Source: Elusimicrobiota bacterium (GTDB taxonomy: Bacteria > Elusimicrobiota > Elusimicrobia > UBA1565). Taken from it: 33,178 nt of DNA. The stretch spans positions 1 through 33,178 of the forward strand of contig JACRDU010000017.1 of the NCBI GenBank assembly GCA_016218495.1, in the 5' to 3' direction. How positions within the stretch are numbered: the first letter of the stretch is position 1; each line of letters opens with the position of its first letter. A program made the position numbers and the translations under genes. The notes below the pieces were generated by a model. That model did not search any database, had not been told where the DNA came from, and saw only the letters and a program-made list of their open reading frames with translations. Positions 8,094 to 16,187 of this stretch are shown here, one piece after another.

Positions 8094-8954
8094 TCAATCG
8101 GCGACCAGCCCGCGTTTCATGAATTCGGGCAGAGCGAAAGCGGCGCGGTGGATTCCCGCGTTGTAATAGCGCAGCCGCGGCTGCAGGGCCGCGACCCGCG
8201 CCTCGTCGGGGACGCTCAGGTCGCGGGGGCGCTTGGAGGCCGCCGCGAAGGACCAGAGGCCCCCCGGGTAGGTCAGGTTGTGGTAGTTGTACAAAGAGGC
8301 GGAGCCGAACGCCCCGCGCACCACTCTAAGGAGGCCGCGCTGCTCGTCGAGCTTGTAGAAGGGGTTCTCCGCCTGGGCGACGACGAGGCCCTCCGCGGTC
8401 AGCCGGCGCTTCACGTCCGCGTAGAACGCCGGGCCGAAGAGCGGGGCGGCGGCCCCGAAGGGGTCGGTGGAGTCGACCAGCACCGCGTCGAAGGGCTCGC
8501 CCGGGGCGGCCATGTACTTGACGCCGTCCTCGATGCGGACCTCGACCCTCTTGTCCTCCAGCGCCGAGGCGGTCCCGGGCAGGAAGCGCCGCGCGGCGTC
8601 CACCACCATCCCGTCGATCTCGACGAGGACCACCGTCTCCACCGTCGGATGCTTGAGGGCCTCGCGCACCGTCCCGCCGTCCCCGCCTCCGATGACCAGC
8701 ACGCGCCGGGGCGCCGGGTGCAGCGTCAGCGGGACGTGCGCGATCATCTCGTGATAGACGAACTCGTCGCGCTCGGACGTCATCAGCAGCCCGTCGATAA
8801 GCAGCATCCGGCCGTGGCTGACGGTCTCGACCACCTCGACGGACTGGAAGGCGCTTTTGCCCTGGAATAGGACGTCCTTCACCCGCCACTTCATCCCGTA
8901 GGCGCCGTCCTGGATCTCCTCGACCCAGCGCTCGGCCGGAAGGGCGGAGGTCAT
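8094..8954 (-). CDS. speE: Spermidine synthase (polyamine aminopropyltransferase)
   Basis: 286 aa, normal family length. It transfers the aminopropyl group of decarboxylated S-adenosylmethionine to putrescine (or another diamine), giving spermidine and methylthioadenosine. Visible motifs: the SERDEFVYHEM segment (60-70), the Rossmann GGGDGG (89-94) that binds the decarboxylated AdoMet, acidic VEID (111-114) and the catalytic DSTDP (161-165). NPFY follows near 197-200. It is the second gene of a two-gene operon: its ATG overlaps the end of speD, the enzyme that makes its aminopropyl donor. No putrescine-forming enzyme is present in the window, so the amine substrate cannot be told from context. 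Confidence 0.95.
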   Translation of the reverse strand: MTSALPAERWVEEIQDGAYGMKWRVKDVLFQGKSAFQSVEVVETVSHGRMLLIDGLLMTSERDEFVYHEMIAHVPLTLHPAPRRVLVIGGGDGGTVREALKHPTVETVVLVEIDGMVVDAARRFLPGTASALEDKRVEVRIEDGVKYMAAPGEPFDAVLVDSTDPFGAAAPLFGPAFYADVKRRLTAEGLVVAQAENPFYKLDEQRGLLRVVRGAFGSASLYNYHNLTYPGGLWSFAAASKRPRDLSVPDEARVAALQPRLRYYNAGIHRAAFALPEFMKRGLVAD

Positions 8955-9916
8955 GCCGGGCGCAGCTCCCGCTCGGGTATGACGAGGGCCTCGGCCTTCG
9001 CCGGGCGGGACTGGGGCCGGAAGAAGCTCAGGAACTGCACGCCGTAGCCGCAGTCGAGCCGGTCGACGACGGAGCGCCGGGGCAGGTAGGGCTTCGGGAC
9101 GGAGACCGGGTCCAGCTTGCTCGAGAAGGCCAGGACGTCGACGGAGGCGGGCTTGAACAGGTCGAGCACGCGGGTGACCACGCGGTCGAGGTCCACATTG
9201 AAGAAATGGTTGGTCTCGAAGCTGACGTACGACCCCACCGCCTGGGGCGTCACGTGGATGGTGTAGTATTCCCCCCCCTTGAGGGCGTTCAACGAGTAGC
9301 CGGCCGGCTCGAAGACGTGGTCGTCGACGGCGAAGCCCTCGAGGATGGCCCCCACCCCCGTCTCCTTATGGATGAAGTCGAGCGTGTGCTGGGGCCCGCG
9401 GAAGAAGACCGCCCGAGCGCGCTCGTCGAGCCCGTGCATGAGGATCTCCAGGGTGACGTCCCGCGAGCCGGGCCGGAAGCGCCGGTCGAGGTGGAACAGG
9501 CAGACGTGGTGCTCGTCCTCCTCGCCGAAGCGGAAGGCCTTGCCGGGCAGGACGCGGCCCAGGAGGCGGGCGTCCTCGAGGAAGTTGGTGGGCTGGTACT
9601 CGGGGAAGATCTGGTCCTTGCGCTCATAGATGAGCGCCTCGACGGCGTCCGCGCCGACCCGCTCGACGATCTTGAGGACGGCCGGGGCCAAGGTGGTCTG
9701 TCCGCAGGTGATGAGGAGGACCCGGTCGTCCCAGATGAAGAGGCTCGATTCGCTGAGGAGGTGGGCCTCGCATTCCGGCGTGGACAAGGTCGAGAGGATC
9801 TTGGCCCGCGCGGCCGTGATCACCTCGTCCCAGAAGGGCCTGCCCAGGCCGCGCAGGGACGGCGACCCCGGCCTGACGACCAGCTCGGCCTTCTTTTCAG
9901 CGCCCTCGAAGAACAT
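8951..9916 (-). CDS. speD: S-adenosylmethionine decarboxylase, eukaryotic-type pyruvoyl proenzyme
   Basis: 321 aa, far longer than the 115-130 aa proteins typical of most bacteria and similar to the human/plant enzyme. It removes CO2 from AdoMet to supply the aminopropyl group used by SpeE. Colinear with the human sequence: FFEGAEK (2-8; E4 and E7 match human Glu8 and Glu11), the self-cleavage site LLSESSLF with cleavage between E56 and S57 so that S57 becomes the pyruvoyl group, Cys71 in ITCGQTT (human Cys82), TLEILM (155-160), GYSLN with S208 (human Ser229), TIHVTP with H221 (human His243), and SYVSFETN (229-236). All processing and catalytic residues I know are present. The ATG at 9916 is preceded by TATAAT 7 nt away, so the mRNA may be leaderless. 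Confidence 0.95.
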   Translation of the reverse strand: MFFEGAEKKAELVVRPGSPSLRGLGRPFWDEVITAARAKILSTLSTPECEAHLLSESSLFIWDDRVLLITCGQTTLAPAVLKIVERVGADAVEALIYERKDQIFPEYQPTNFLEDARLLGRVLPGKAFRFGEEDEHHVCLFHLDRRFRPGSRDVTLEILMHGLDERARAVFFRGPQHTLDFIHKETGVGAILEGFAVDDHVFEPAGYSLNALKGGEYYTIHVTPQAVGSYVSFETNHFFNVDLDRVVTRVLDLFKPASVDVLAFSSKLDPVSVPKPYLPRRSVVDRLDCGYGVQFLSFFRPQSRPAKAEALVIPERELRPA

Positions 9917-9918
9917 CG

Positions 9919-9933
9919 GCGCTATTATAGCGC
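9919..9933 (-). promoter_or_regulatory. speD -10 box inside a 15-bp palindrome
   Basis: The minus strand reads GCGCTATAATAGCGC, a perfect inverted repeat around a single central base. It holds TATAAT (9929-9924), which ends 7 nt before the speD ATG. It lies in the 31-nt gap after the adenylate cyclase stop, so speDE probably has its own promoter, possibly with an overlapping operator. Confidence 0.55.
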
Positions 9934-9947
9934 TTGGGGGGGGCGGG

Positions 9948-11957
9948 TCAAAGCAGCGGGGCCAGGATGCCGGCGAAGCGCTCGAGGAGCGGGCCGTCGA
10001 TCTTCCCCAGCTCCGCCTCGCGCCGAAGCTCGGCCAGGGCCGCGCGGGCCGTCAGCGGCTCGCGGCGGAAGTGCCAGCCGGTGAGGTCCTCATAGCTGTC
10101 GGCGATGGCGACTATCCGGCCCAAGAGCGAGACCTTGTCGCCCGAGAGCCCGCGCGGGTAGCCGGACCCGTCGAGGCGCTCGTGGTGCTGGCTGATGGCT
10201 TCGATGACGTCGGGCGAGCGCGGCAGGCCCCATTCGGCGATGACCTTCTCCGCTTCCAAGACGTGTCCGCGGAGCATCTCCTGGTCGACCGGGGGCAGTT
10301 CGTCGAATCGGTCCTCGCGAGCGCGCAGGAAGTCGGGGATGTTCTTCTTGCCGATGTCGTGCAGGTAGCCGGAGATGAAGACCTCCTTGCAGGCCCGGTC
10401 ATCGAGCCCCGCGGCGGCTCCCAGCGCCCCGCACAGCGCCGCCGTGACGGGGCCGTGCCCGACGGAGCCCGCCCCGATTTCGACGGCCAGGACGTGCTCC
10501 TCGGCCAGCCAGAGCTCCTTCGAGTACTTCCGGAACACCTCCACCGCCGCCGGAGGCACGCGCTGGAGGTCCTCGACGGGGTCGCGCAGGCCGAGGACCT
10601 CGAATACGGCCTGGCGGTCGCGTTTCCCCTTGACCTGGACGTCCCGCTCCGGTCCGGTGAGCAGCGCCGCGCTGATGGCCCTCTCGATGGGCTGGCGCAG
10701 GCTCGGGTCGAGCTCCAGGGCCCGGCGGTGCCACTTGAGCGCGGCGCTCATGTCGCCCAGGCGGCTGGCCAGGTCGGCGGCCTCCAGAGCCCCCTTCGCG
10801 GTCGGAGCCCCCGACATCATGTCGGCCACCAGCTCGAGCCGCGCCTCGAGCTGGCTCGACTCCACGGTCGACATGCCGTCGCGCACGCGGCGCGTGCGGA
10901 AGAAGCGCTTCACCGCCTCGTGCGTGGCCTCGTCGATGCAGACCGCGCCCTGCGGGCAGAGCGACTGCAGGCGGGAGGCCATGTTGACGGCGTCGCCGAT
11001 GGCGGTGTAGTTCTTGCGGGAGTCGGAGCCGACCAGGCCGACCAGGGAGTGGCCGGTGGCGACCCCGATGCGCATCTTCCAAGGGAAGCGCCGTTCCGAC
11101 ATGCGCTTCTGCATGGCCACCGCCGCCATCACGGCATAGAGCGAATGGTTCTCGGTGGGCAGGGGCACCCCGAACTCCACCATCAGCCCGTCGCCCAGAT
11201 ATTTGTCGACATGGCCGCGGAAGCGCGCGATGGCCGGCTCCATCTCCGAGAACAGGCGGTTCAGGTCCTCGATGACGCTCTCCGGGGGGCGTTCCTCGGT
11301 CGAACGCGTGAACTCCGCCAGGTCGGCGAAGAGCACCGACAGCGAACGCTTCTCGTTGCGCAGGCGCCGGTCGATTATCAGCTTGGCGACATGCGGGTCC
11401 ATCGAGGCGTAGAGCACCGATTCCACCTTGCTCTTGGTCACCTCGAGGGCCAGGTTCTTCTCCTCGAGGCGCTGGTTGACCTTGTCGAGGTCGGCCTTGA
11501 GGCGGGCGGTCTCCGCCAGCGCCGCGGCCGCGCTGCGGTAGCGCTCCTGCAGGCGCTCGGCCATCCGGCCGACGATGGCCCCCGTCAGGACCAGCAGGGA
11601 CCCCCAGCTCAGCAGGTGCAGATAGAGCCCCCGCGGGCCCATCTCCTGGGAGAAGGCCGTCGGGTCGATGACGACGAAGAACGAGACCCAGGCGATGGCC
11701 AGCAGGCCTCCCAGCACGGCCCGGCGCGCGTCCATGAAGACCCCGGCGACCAGGACCGGGAGGAAATAGAGGTCGAGCAGGGAGAGCTTCTGGTCGATGA
11801 AGTGGAGGATGGCGCCCAGGACGAGCAGAGTGATGATGACGAACAGGCCCTCGAAATGCTGCGAGAACAAGTCGCGGACGACCTCGGAGATGAGCTCTCC
11901 GAGGCGCGGGGGACGGGACGGGACGGCCCCGGCCGGATTCGGCTCGGCGTCTGGCAT
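9948..11957 (-). CDS. Membrane class III adenylate cyclase fused to an HD-GYP phosphodiesterase domain
   Basis: 669 aa from ATG 11957, which has GGAAG 8 nt upstream; ATG 11972 is an alternative. Four likely membrane segments (about 37-54, 62-75, 80-97, 113-131) lead to a coiled coil (about 133-180). The class III cyclase domain (about 203-380) has metal aspartates in SVLFADLAEFT (D212) and YLGDGL (D256), Lys252 and D322 at the usual adenine-selecting places, and N325/R329 in GDAVNMASRLQ. A TPR-like stretch follows (about 395-425). An HD-GYP domain (about 485-625) has H501, LHDIGK (H533/D534), HHERLDGSGYPRGL (591-604) and the IADSYEDLT end. It would make cAMP and hydrolyse c-di-GMP or a related dinucleotide. 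Divergent from dapB, just upstream of speDE. Confidence 0.9.
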   Translation of the reverse strand: MPDAEPNPAGAVPSRPPRLGELISEVVRDLFSQHFEGLFVIITLLVLGAILHFIDQKLSLLDLYFLPVLVAGVFMDARRAVLGGLLAIAWVSFFVVIDPTAFSQEMGPRGLYLHLLSWGSLLVLTGAIVGRMAERLQERYRSAAAALAETARLKADLDKVNQRLEEKNLALEVTKSKVESVLYASMDPHVAKLIIDRRLRNEKRSLSVLFADLAEFTRSTEERPPESVIEDLNRLFSEMEPAIARFRGHVDKYLGDGLMVEFGVPLPTENHSLYAVMAAVAMQKRMSERRFPWKMRIGVATGHSLVGLVGSDSRKNYTAIGDAVNMASRLQSLCPQGAVCIDEATHEAVKRFFRTRRVRDGMSTVESSQLEARLELVADMMSGAPTAKGALEAADLASRLGDMSAALKWHRRALELDPSLRQPIERAISAALLTGPERDVQVKGKRDRQAVFEVLGLRDPVEDLQRVPPAAVEVFRKYSKELWLAEEHVLAVEIGAGSVGHGPVTAALCGALGAAAGLDDRACKEVFISGYLHDIGKKNIPDFLRAREDRFDELPPVDQEMLRGHVLEAEKVIAEWGLPRSPDVIEAISQHHERLDGSGYPRGLSGDKVSLLGRIVAIADSYEDLTGWHFRREPLTARAALAELRREAELGKIDGPLLERFAGILAPLL

Positions 11958-12057
11958 ACGCTCGTCTTCCATCGGGAACCGATGATACGATAAACGGGCA
12001 CCGTACCGGCCGCAAGACCCAGGACATGGGACCGCCGCGTAACATCCCGCGATACGA

Positions 12058-12063
12058 TATAAT
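12058..12063 (+). promoter_or_regulatory. dapB promoter -10 box (leaderless arrangement)
   Basis: TATAAT ends 6 nt before the dapB ATG (12070), so transcription should start at about the A of the start codon. No Shine-Dalgarno sequence is possible in that space, and no TTGACA-like -35 is seen. This promoter would drive the long operon 12070-19864. Confidence 0.65.
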
Positions 12064-12069
12064 CGCGCC

Positions 12070-12780
12070 ATGAAGCGACCCTTGAGGATCGTGCTGTCCG
12101 GAGCCGGCGGCCGCATGGGCCGGGCGGTGGCGGCCGCCGCCCAGGCCGACCCCCGCTTCTGCGTCATCGGGGGAGTGGGCCGGGGACCGGCCCCGGGGCT
12201 GGGCTTCCCCAGCGGCGGCCCTTCCGCGCTGCGGGATTTTCTTGGCGAGGCCGACGTCCTGGTCGATTTCAGCCTCCCGGCGCCCGCCCTGCAGGCCGCC
12301 GCCGCAGCCGCGAAGGCCCGGGTCCCGGTGGTCAGCGGCACGACGGCCCTCGACGCGGGCCAGATGCGGCGCCTGCGCGGCCTGGCGCGCCGGATCCCCG
12401 TCTTCTGGGCGCCGAACATGAGCCCCGGGATGAACCTCCTGTTCGAACTCGCACACCGGGCCGCCGCGGCCTTGCCGGGCTACGGGGCGGCCGTCATCGA
12501 CGTGCACCACGGCGCGAAGAAGGACGCCCCCTCGGGCAGCGCCAAGCGCCTGGCCGAGAGCCTGCGCGCGGGAGGAGCCTCCCCCGAGACGGTGAGCCTC
12601 AGGGTCGGGGACGTGGCCGGCGACCATACCGTCGTCCTAGCCGGCCCCGGCGAACGTCTGGAGCTCGTCCACCGGGCGCATTCGCGCGAGGTCTTCGCCC
12701 GCGGAGCGCTGTCGGCCGCCATATGGACGGCGGGCCGGCGTCCGGGCTTCTACGGCATGCGGAACCTCCTGGACAGATGA
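12070..12780 (+). CDS. dapB: 4-hydroxy-tetrahydrodipicolinate reductase
   Basis: 236 aa, slightly shorter than the usual 240-270. It reduces the DapA product with NAD(P)H in the diaminopimelate/lysine pathway, which feeds peptidoglycan and lysine. Visible: the Rossmann loop GAGGRMG (11-17), the VDFS strand (65-68), SGTT (89-92), APNMSPGMN (114-122), and the active-site block with HH (146-147), K151 and DAPSGSA (152-158). The stop overlaps the next start (ATGA at 12777-12780), beginning a chain of overlapping genes. dapA is not in the window. Confidence 0.95.
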   Translation: MKRPLRIVLSGAGGRMGRAVAAAAQADPRFCVIGGVGRGPAPGLGFPSGGPSALRDFLGEADVLVDFSLPAPALQAAAAAAKARVPVVSGTTALDAGQMRRLRGLARRIPVFWAPNMSPGMNLLFELAHRAAAALPGYGAAVIDVHHGAKKDAPSGSAKRLAESLRAGGASPETVSLRVGDVAGDHTVVLAGPGERLELVHRAHSREVFARGALSAAIWTAGRRPGFYGMRNLLDR

Positions 12781-13154
12781 GCCTGCGCGAGACGCTGGAC
12801 CGCATCAGGACTGCCGTTCAGGCCTTCGACGACGAGGAGCCGGAGGGGACCCCCGCCTACGACCCCGCGCACATCGGCGGCGTCCTCGTCTCTTTCCTGG
12901 CCGCCGCCGGCGCCCTCTATTGGGCCCTGTGGACGGCCTTCGTTTTCGAGGGCGGGCTGCAGAGCAAGGCCTGGGCCGCAGGCCGGGTCCTCTTCGGCCG
13001 GGCCACGGCCGCGCAGCTCGGCTACGAGGGGCCCTGGGAGAAGGGCGCCTTCGAAGGATGGACGGCCAACCTCGCCGCGGCCGCCCTCATCGCCCTGGCC
13101 CTGTGGGCCCTGTGCCGGGAATGGCTGCGCGCCGCCCGGCAGGTCCGGCGTTGA
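12777..13154 (+). CDS. Small two-TM membrane protein, unknown function
   Basis: 125 aa. The start ATG 12777 overlaps the dapB stop. An acidic N-terminal helix (about 1-30) is followed by two hydrophobic segments (about 35-56 and 94-113) separated by a loop of about 40 residues, and a short basic tail ends in RQVRR. I recognise no domain. Tight translational coupling on both sides (ATGA with dapB, TTGA with folK) argues that it is a real gene. Its sequence gives no clue to a link with lysine or folate synthesis. Confidence 0.75.
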   Translation: MSLRETLDRIRTAVQAFDDEEPEGTPAYDPAHIGGVLVSFLAAAGALYWALWTAFVFEGGLQSKAWAAGRVLFGRATAAQLGYEGPWEKGAFEGWTANLAAAALIALALWALCREWLRAARQVRR

Positions 13155-13621
13155 CCCGCGCCCGGGTCGTCCTGGCCCTCGGCTCGAACCAGGGCGCGCG
13201 CCTCGGCCGTCTGCGCCGGGCCGTCCGGGAGATCCACCGCCTCCCCTTGACCGCCGTCCTGCGCGCCTCCGGCGTCTACGAAACCGCGCCCGTGGGTCCG
13301 GGCCGCCAGGGCCCGTACCTGAACGCCGTCGTCCTGGCGCGCACCGGACTCAAGCCGCTGGCGCTGCTCGTGGAGCTCAAACGCCTCGAAGCCCGCGCCG
13401 GCCGGCGTCCGGGGCCGCGCTGGGGCCCCCGGCCGCTGGACATCGACATCCTCTCGTACGGCTCCCGGCGCATTGCGGCCCGCCTGCTGCGCATCCCCCA
13501 CCCGCTGGCCGGCCGGCGCCCGTTCGTGACGGTCCCACGCGCCGAGCTGGGCGGCCGCCGGGCCGCTGGCCGCCGCGGGGACGAAGATGTACAATGGCGC
13601 TTCGGGCCCTTACACCCATGA
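13151..13621 (+). CDS. folK: 2-amino-4-hydroxy-6-hydroxymethyldihydropteridine pyrophosphokinase
   Basis: 156 aa from a TTG start overlapping the previous stop (TTGA at 13151-13154). It transfers pyrophosphate from ATP to the pterin in folate synthesis. Motifs: LALGSNQG (8-15), the YETAPVG loop (43-49), QGPYLNAV (53-60), the signature [15 protein letters not shown] (90-104) with metal-binding D97 and D99, and the IPHP motif (115-118). The last 25 residues are low-complexity and basic, probably degenerate. The stop overlaps the panB start (ATGA at 13618-13621). FolK with PanB and PanC is a common bacterial cluster. Confidence 0.93.
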   Translation: MTRARVVLALGSNQGARLGRLRRAVREIHRLPLTAVLRASGVYETAPVGPGRQGPYLNAVVLARTGLKPLALLVELKRLEARAGRRPGPRWGPRPLDIDILSYGSRRIAARLLRIPHPLAGRRPFVTVPRAELGGRRAAGRRGDEDVQWRFGPLHP

Positions 13622-14451
13622 ACAAGGTCACGACGACCGCCCTGGCGGAGATGAAGCGCAAAGGCGAGCGCATCACCGCCCTGACCGCCTACGACGCGCC
13701 CACGGCCCGCCTGCTCGACGAGGCGGAGGTCGACGTGACCTTGGTCGGGGACTCCGTCGCCAACGTCAAGCTGGGCTACGCCAACACCATCCCCGTCACG
13801 GTCGACGAGATCCTCCATCATGTGAAGGCCGTCCGCCGCGGCCTGTCCCGGTCCCTGCTCGTGGCCGACATGCCCTACCTCTCATATGAGCTCGACCACC
13901 GCGAGGCCCTGCGCAACGCCGGGCGCCTGATCAAAGAGGGCGGCGCCGAAGCGGTCAAGGTGGAGGGCGGCATCGAGGTCGCCCCCGTGGTCAAGGAGCT
14001 CCTCCGGGTGAACATCCCGGTCATGGGACACCTCGGGCTGACCCCCCAGGCCGTCAACAGGCTGGGGGGGTTCAAGGTCCAGGGACGACGTCCGCAGGAC
14101 GCGGAGAAGATCGTCACCGACGCGCGCATCCTGGAAGGGGCCGGGGTCTTCGCCTTGGTCCTCGAGTGCGTCCCGGAGGACCTGGCCCGGGAGGTCACCC
14201 GGAAGCTCTCCATCCCGACCATCGGCATCGGAGCCGGGTCCTCCTGCGACGGCCAGATACTCGTCGTCGACGACCTGCTGGGCCTGGGCGAGGCCCCCCC
14301 GCCCCGCTTCGTCAAGCGCTATGCAGACCTCCGTCCCGTGATGCTCGAAGCTTTGAAGAACTGGACCTCGGACGTCCGCTCCTCCGCCTTCCCCGGCCCG
14401 GACCAGTCCTACCCTGCGAAGGCTCCGGCCGCCCGGGCCAAGCGCCCCTGA
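13618..14451 (+). CDS. panB: 3-methyl-2-oxobutanoate hydroxymethyltransferase (ketopantoate hydroxymethyltransferase)
   Basis: 277 aa from ATG 13618, which overlaps the folK stop; an ATG at 13594 is in frame but would overlap folK more and add non-family residues. It makes ketopantoate from 2-oxoisovalerate and methylene-tetrahydrofolate, the first step to pantothenate. Visible: [26 protein letters not shown] with the metal Asp, [24 protein letters not shown], the LVLECVP segment with the catalytic Glu, and [23 protein letters not shown]. The C-terminus has about 20 extra Ala/Pro-rich basic residues. It uses the folate cofactor that the folK product helps make. Confidence 0.96.
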   Translation: MNKVTTTALAEMKRKGERITALTAYDAPTARLLDEAEVDVTLVGDSVANVKLGYANTIPVTVDEILHHVKAVRRGLSRSLLVADMPYLSYELDHREALRNAGRLIKEGGAEAVKVEGGIEVAPVVKELLRVNIPVMGHLGLTPQAVNRLGGFKVQGRRPQDAEKIVTDARILEGAGVFALVLECVPEDLAREVTRKLSIPTIGIGAGSSCDGQILVVDDLLGLGEAPPPRFVKRYADLRPVMLEALKNWTSDVRSSAFPGPDQSYPAKAPAARAKRP

Positions 14452-14454
14452 GCC

Positions 14455-15330
14455 GTGCCGGCCTGGCTCGCCCTGGCCGCCGTCGCCCTGACCGCGGGCG
14501 TCTTCGCGGCCTGCTGGTGGGGCTCGAGCGTGGTCTTCAACCCGCCGCGGATGCTCCCCAACGCCGTTTTCCCCGAGCAGTTCTCCCTGCCCTACGAGCG
14601 CGTGCGCTTCCCCTCCCTCGACGGGACCGCTCTGGTCGGCTGGGTCATCCCCGCCGCCGTCGAGACCGACAAGACCATCATGCTCTGCCACGGCTGGGGC
14701 GACAACAAGGGGGACCTGCTGCGCCGCTTTCATTTCCTGGCCCGGGACTACAACCTCTTCCTCTTCGACAGCCGCCATCACGGAGAGAGCGGAGGGGACC
14801 TTTCCACCATCGGCTGCCTCGAAGCCCGGGACTTCACGGCGGCGCTGCAGTGGTTCCAGGCCAACCACCCCGCCTGGACCCGCCGCCTGGGCCTGCTCGG
14901 CCTGTCGATGGGGGCCGCGATGGCCATCCGCGGCTTGGCCGTCCACGGCGGGTTCCGCTGCGCCCTGCTGGAATCCCCCTTCCGCTCCTTCAACCGGGTC
15001 ATCCGCCAATTCTCGACGAACGCCTACCGCCTGCCCTACTTCCCGTTCGTTTGGTTGACCTTGGTCATCATCCGCTGGCGCGTCGGGGAGGACCCCGAAC
15101 CCTACAGCCCCGGCCTGCATGCCCCGAAGATGCCCGCCATCCCGCTCCTCTTCATCGCCGGCGAGAAGGACGAACTGATGCCGCTCGACCAGGTCAGGGC
15201 CGTATACGAAGCCTCCCCCTCCCCTAAGGAGCTCTGGGTGGTCCCCGAAGGGACCCATGGGCGCTGTCAGGAGGCCGCCGAGTCCGAATACGAACGACGC
15301 GTGCGCGAATTCTTCGCCCGGGGGTTATGA
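14455..15330 (+). CDS. Alpha/beta hydrolase with N-terminal membrane anchor
   Basis: 291 aa from GTG 14455, 3 nt after panB. An N-terminal hydrophobic helix (about 3-22) ends in WWGSS. The alpha/beta-hydrolase fold follows with oxyanion HGWGDNKGD (79-87), SRHHGES (106-112), nucleophile elbow GLSMG (149-153, Ser151), acid D239 in GEKDELMP, and H268 in GTHGRC. This resembles the COG1073/BAAT-like hydrolases of unknown substrate. Its place between panB and panC, where panD or panE might be expected, is notable, but the fold is neither a decarboxylase nor a reductase. The membrane tether suggests an envelope ester or thioester substrate. The stop overlaps panC. Confidence 0.88.
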   Translation: MPAWLALAAVALTAGVFAACWWGSSVVFNPPRMLPNAVFPEQFSLPYERVRFPSLDGTALVGWVIPAAVETDKTIMLCHGWGDNKGDLLRRFHFLARDYNLFLFDSRHHGESGGDLSTIGCLEARDFTAALQWFQANHPAWTRRLGLLGLSMGAAMAIRGLAVHGGFRCALLESPFRSFNRVIRQFSTNAYRLPYFPFVWLTLVIIRWRVGEDPEPYSPGLHAPKMPAIPLLFIAGEKDELMPLDQVRAVYEASPSPKELWVVPEGTHGRCQEAAESEYERRVREFFARGL

Positions 15331-16175
15331 TGCTCGTCACCGCCGTCCCGAGCCGCATCTCGAAGGAGGTCGGAGCCTGGCGCGGGCGCGGGCTCCGGGT
15401 CGGGTTCGTGCCGACCATGGGGGCCCTGCACGAAGGACACGCCTCGCTGATCCGCCGGGCCGTCGCAGAGAACGACCGCGTCGTCGTCTCCATCTTCGTC
15501 AACCCGCTCCAGTTCGGCCCCAAGGAGGACCTCTCCCGCTACCCGCGCCCGTTCGCCGCCGACGCGGCCGTCTGCCGCCGCGAGGGCGCCGCGGCCCTCT
15601 ATCACCCCAGCCCGGAATCGATGTACGCGCCGGGCTTCCGGACCCGGGTCGAGGTCGAGGGCCTCTCGGAGCTGCATTGCGGCGCCAGCCGCCCGGGACA
15701 TTTCCGCGGAGTGGCCACCGTGGTCCTCAAGCTCCTCAACCAGGTGCGGCCCCACGCGCTCTATCTCGGCGAGAAGGACTTCCAGCAGCTGAGCATCCTG
15801 CGCCGGCTGGCCGTAGACCTGGACCTGGGCGTGGACGTGGTCGGCTGCCGGCTGGTCCGGGCCCCGGACGGCCTGGCCCTGTCGAGCCGGAACGCCTACC
15901 TGTCTGAGGAAGAACGCCGCGCCGCGCCGGCCCTGCACGCGGCCCTCCGCGCGGGCGCGCGCGAAGCGCGCCGTCGGGGGGCCGGCCCCGCCTCCGTCGT
16001 GCGGGCCGCGCGGGCCGAGCTGGCCCGCGAACGCTTGTTCCGCCGCGATTATCTGGTCCTGGTGGACGAGGGGACGCTGCTGCCTCCGCCCGCCCTCCAG
16101 GGGAAGCTGCGTCTCCTCGCGGCGGCCTGGATCGGAAACACCCGGCTCATTGACAACCAGCCGGTCCGGGTGTAA
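15327..16175 (+). CDS. panC: Pantothenate synthetase (pantoate-beta-alanine ligase)
   Basis: 282 aa, normal length. It joins pantoate and beta-alanine with ATP. Motifs: FVPTMGALHEGHASLI (27-42, with the HxGH-type HEGH at 35-38), VSIFVNPLQFGP, HFRGVATVV, LYLGEKDFQQ, APDGLALSSRNAYL and the KMSKS-like SSRN. The start overlaps the hydrolase stop (ATGATG at 15327; either ATG is possible). The window has panB and panC but no panD (beta-alanine source) or panE. Confidence 0.96.
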   Translation: MMLVTAVPSRISKEVGAWRGRGLRVGFVPTMGALHEGHASLIRRAVAENDRVVVSIFVNPLQFGPKEDLSRYPRPFAADAAVCRREGAAALYHPSPESMYAPGFRTRVEVEGLSELHCGASRPGHFRGVATVVLKLLNQVRPHALYLGEKDFQQLSILRRLAVDLDLGVDVVGCRLVRAPDGLALSSRNAYLSEEERRAAPALHAALRAGAREARRRGAGPASVVRAARAELARERLFRRDYLVLVDEGTLLPPPALQGKLRLLAAAWIGNTRLIDNQPVRV

Positions 16176-16187
16176 ACATACCCAACC

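Noticed and set aside
11958-12419. In-frame upstream extension of the cyclase gene to 12419
   Set aside because: It would run antisense through the dapB coding region and its promoter. The extension has no domain, and a good start exists at 11957.
10399-12627. Second minus-strand frame of 742 codons across the cyclase and dapB
   Set aside because: Arg/Pro-rich and without motifs. The +1-shifted frame encodes the recognisable cyclase-HD-GYP protein.
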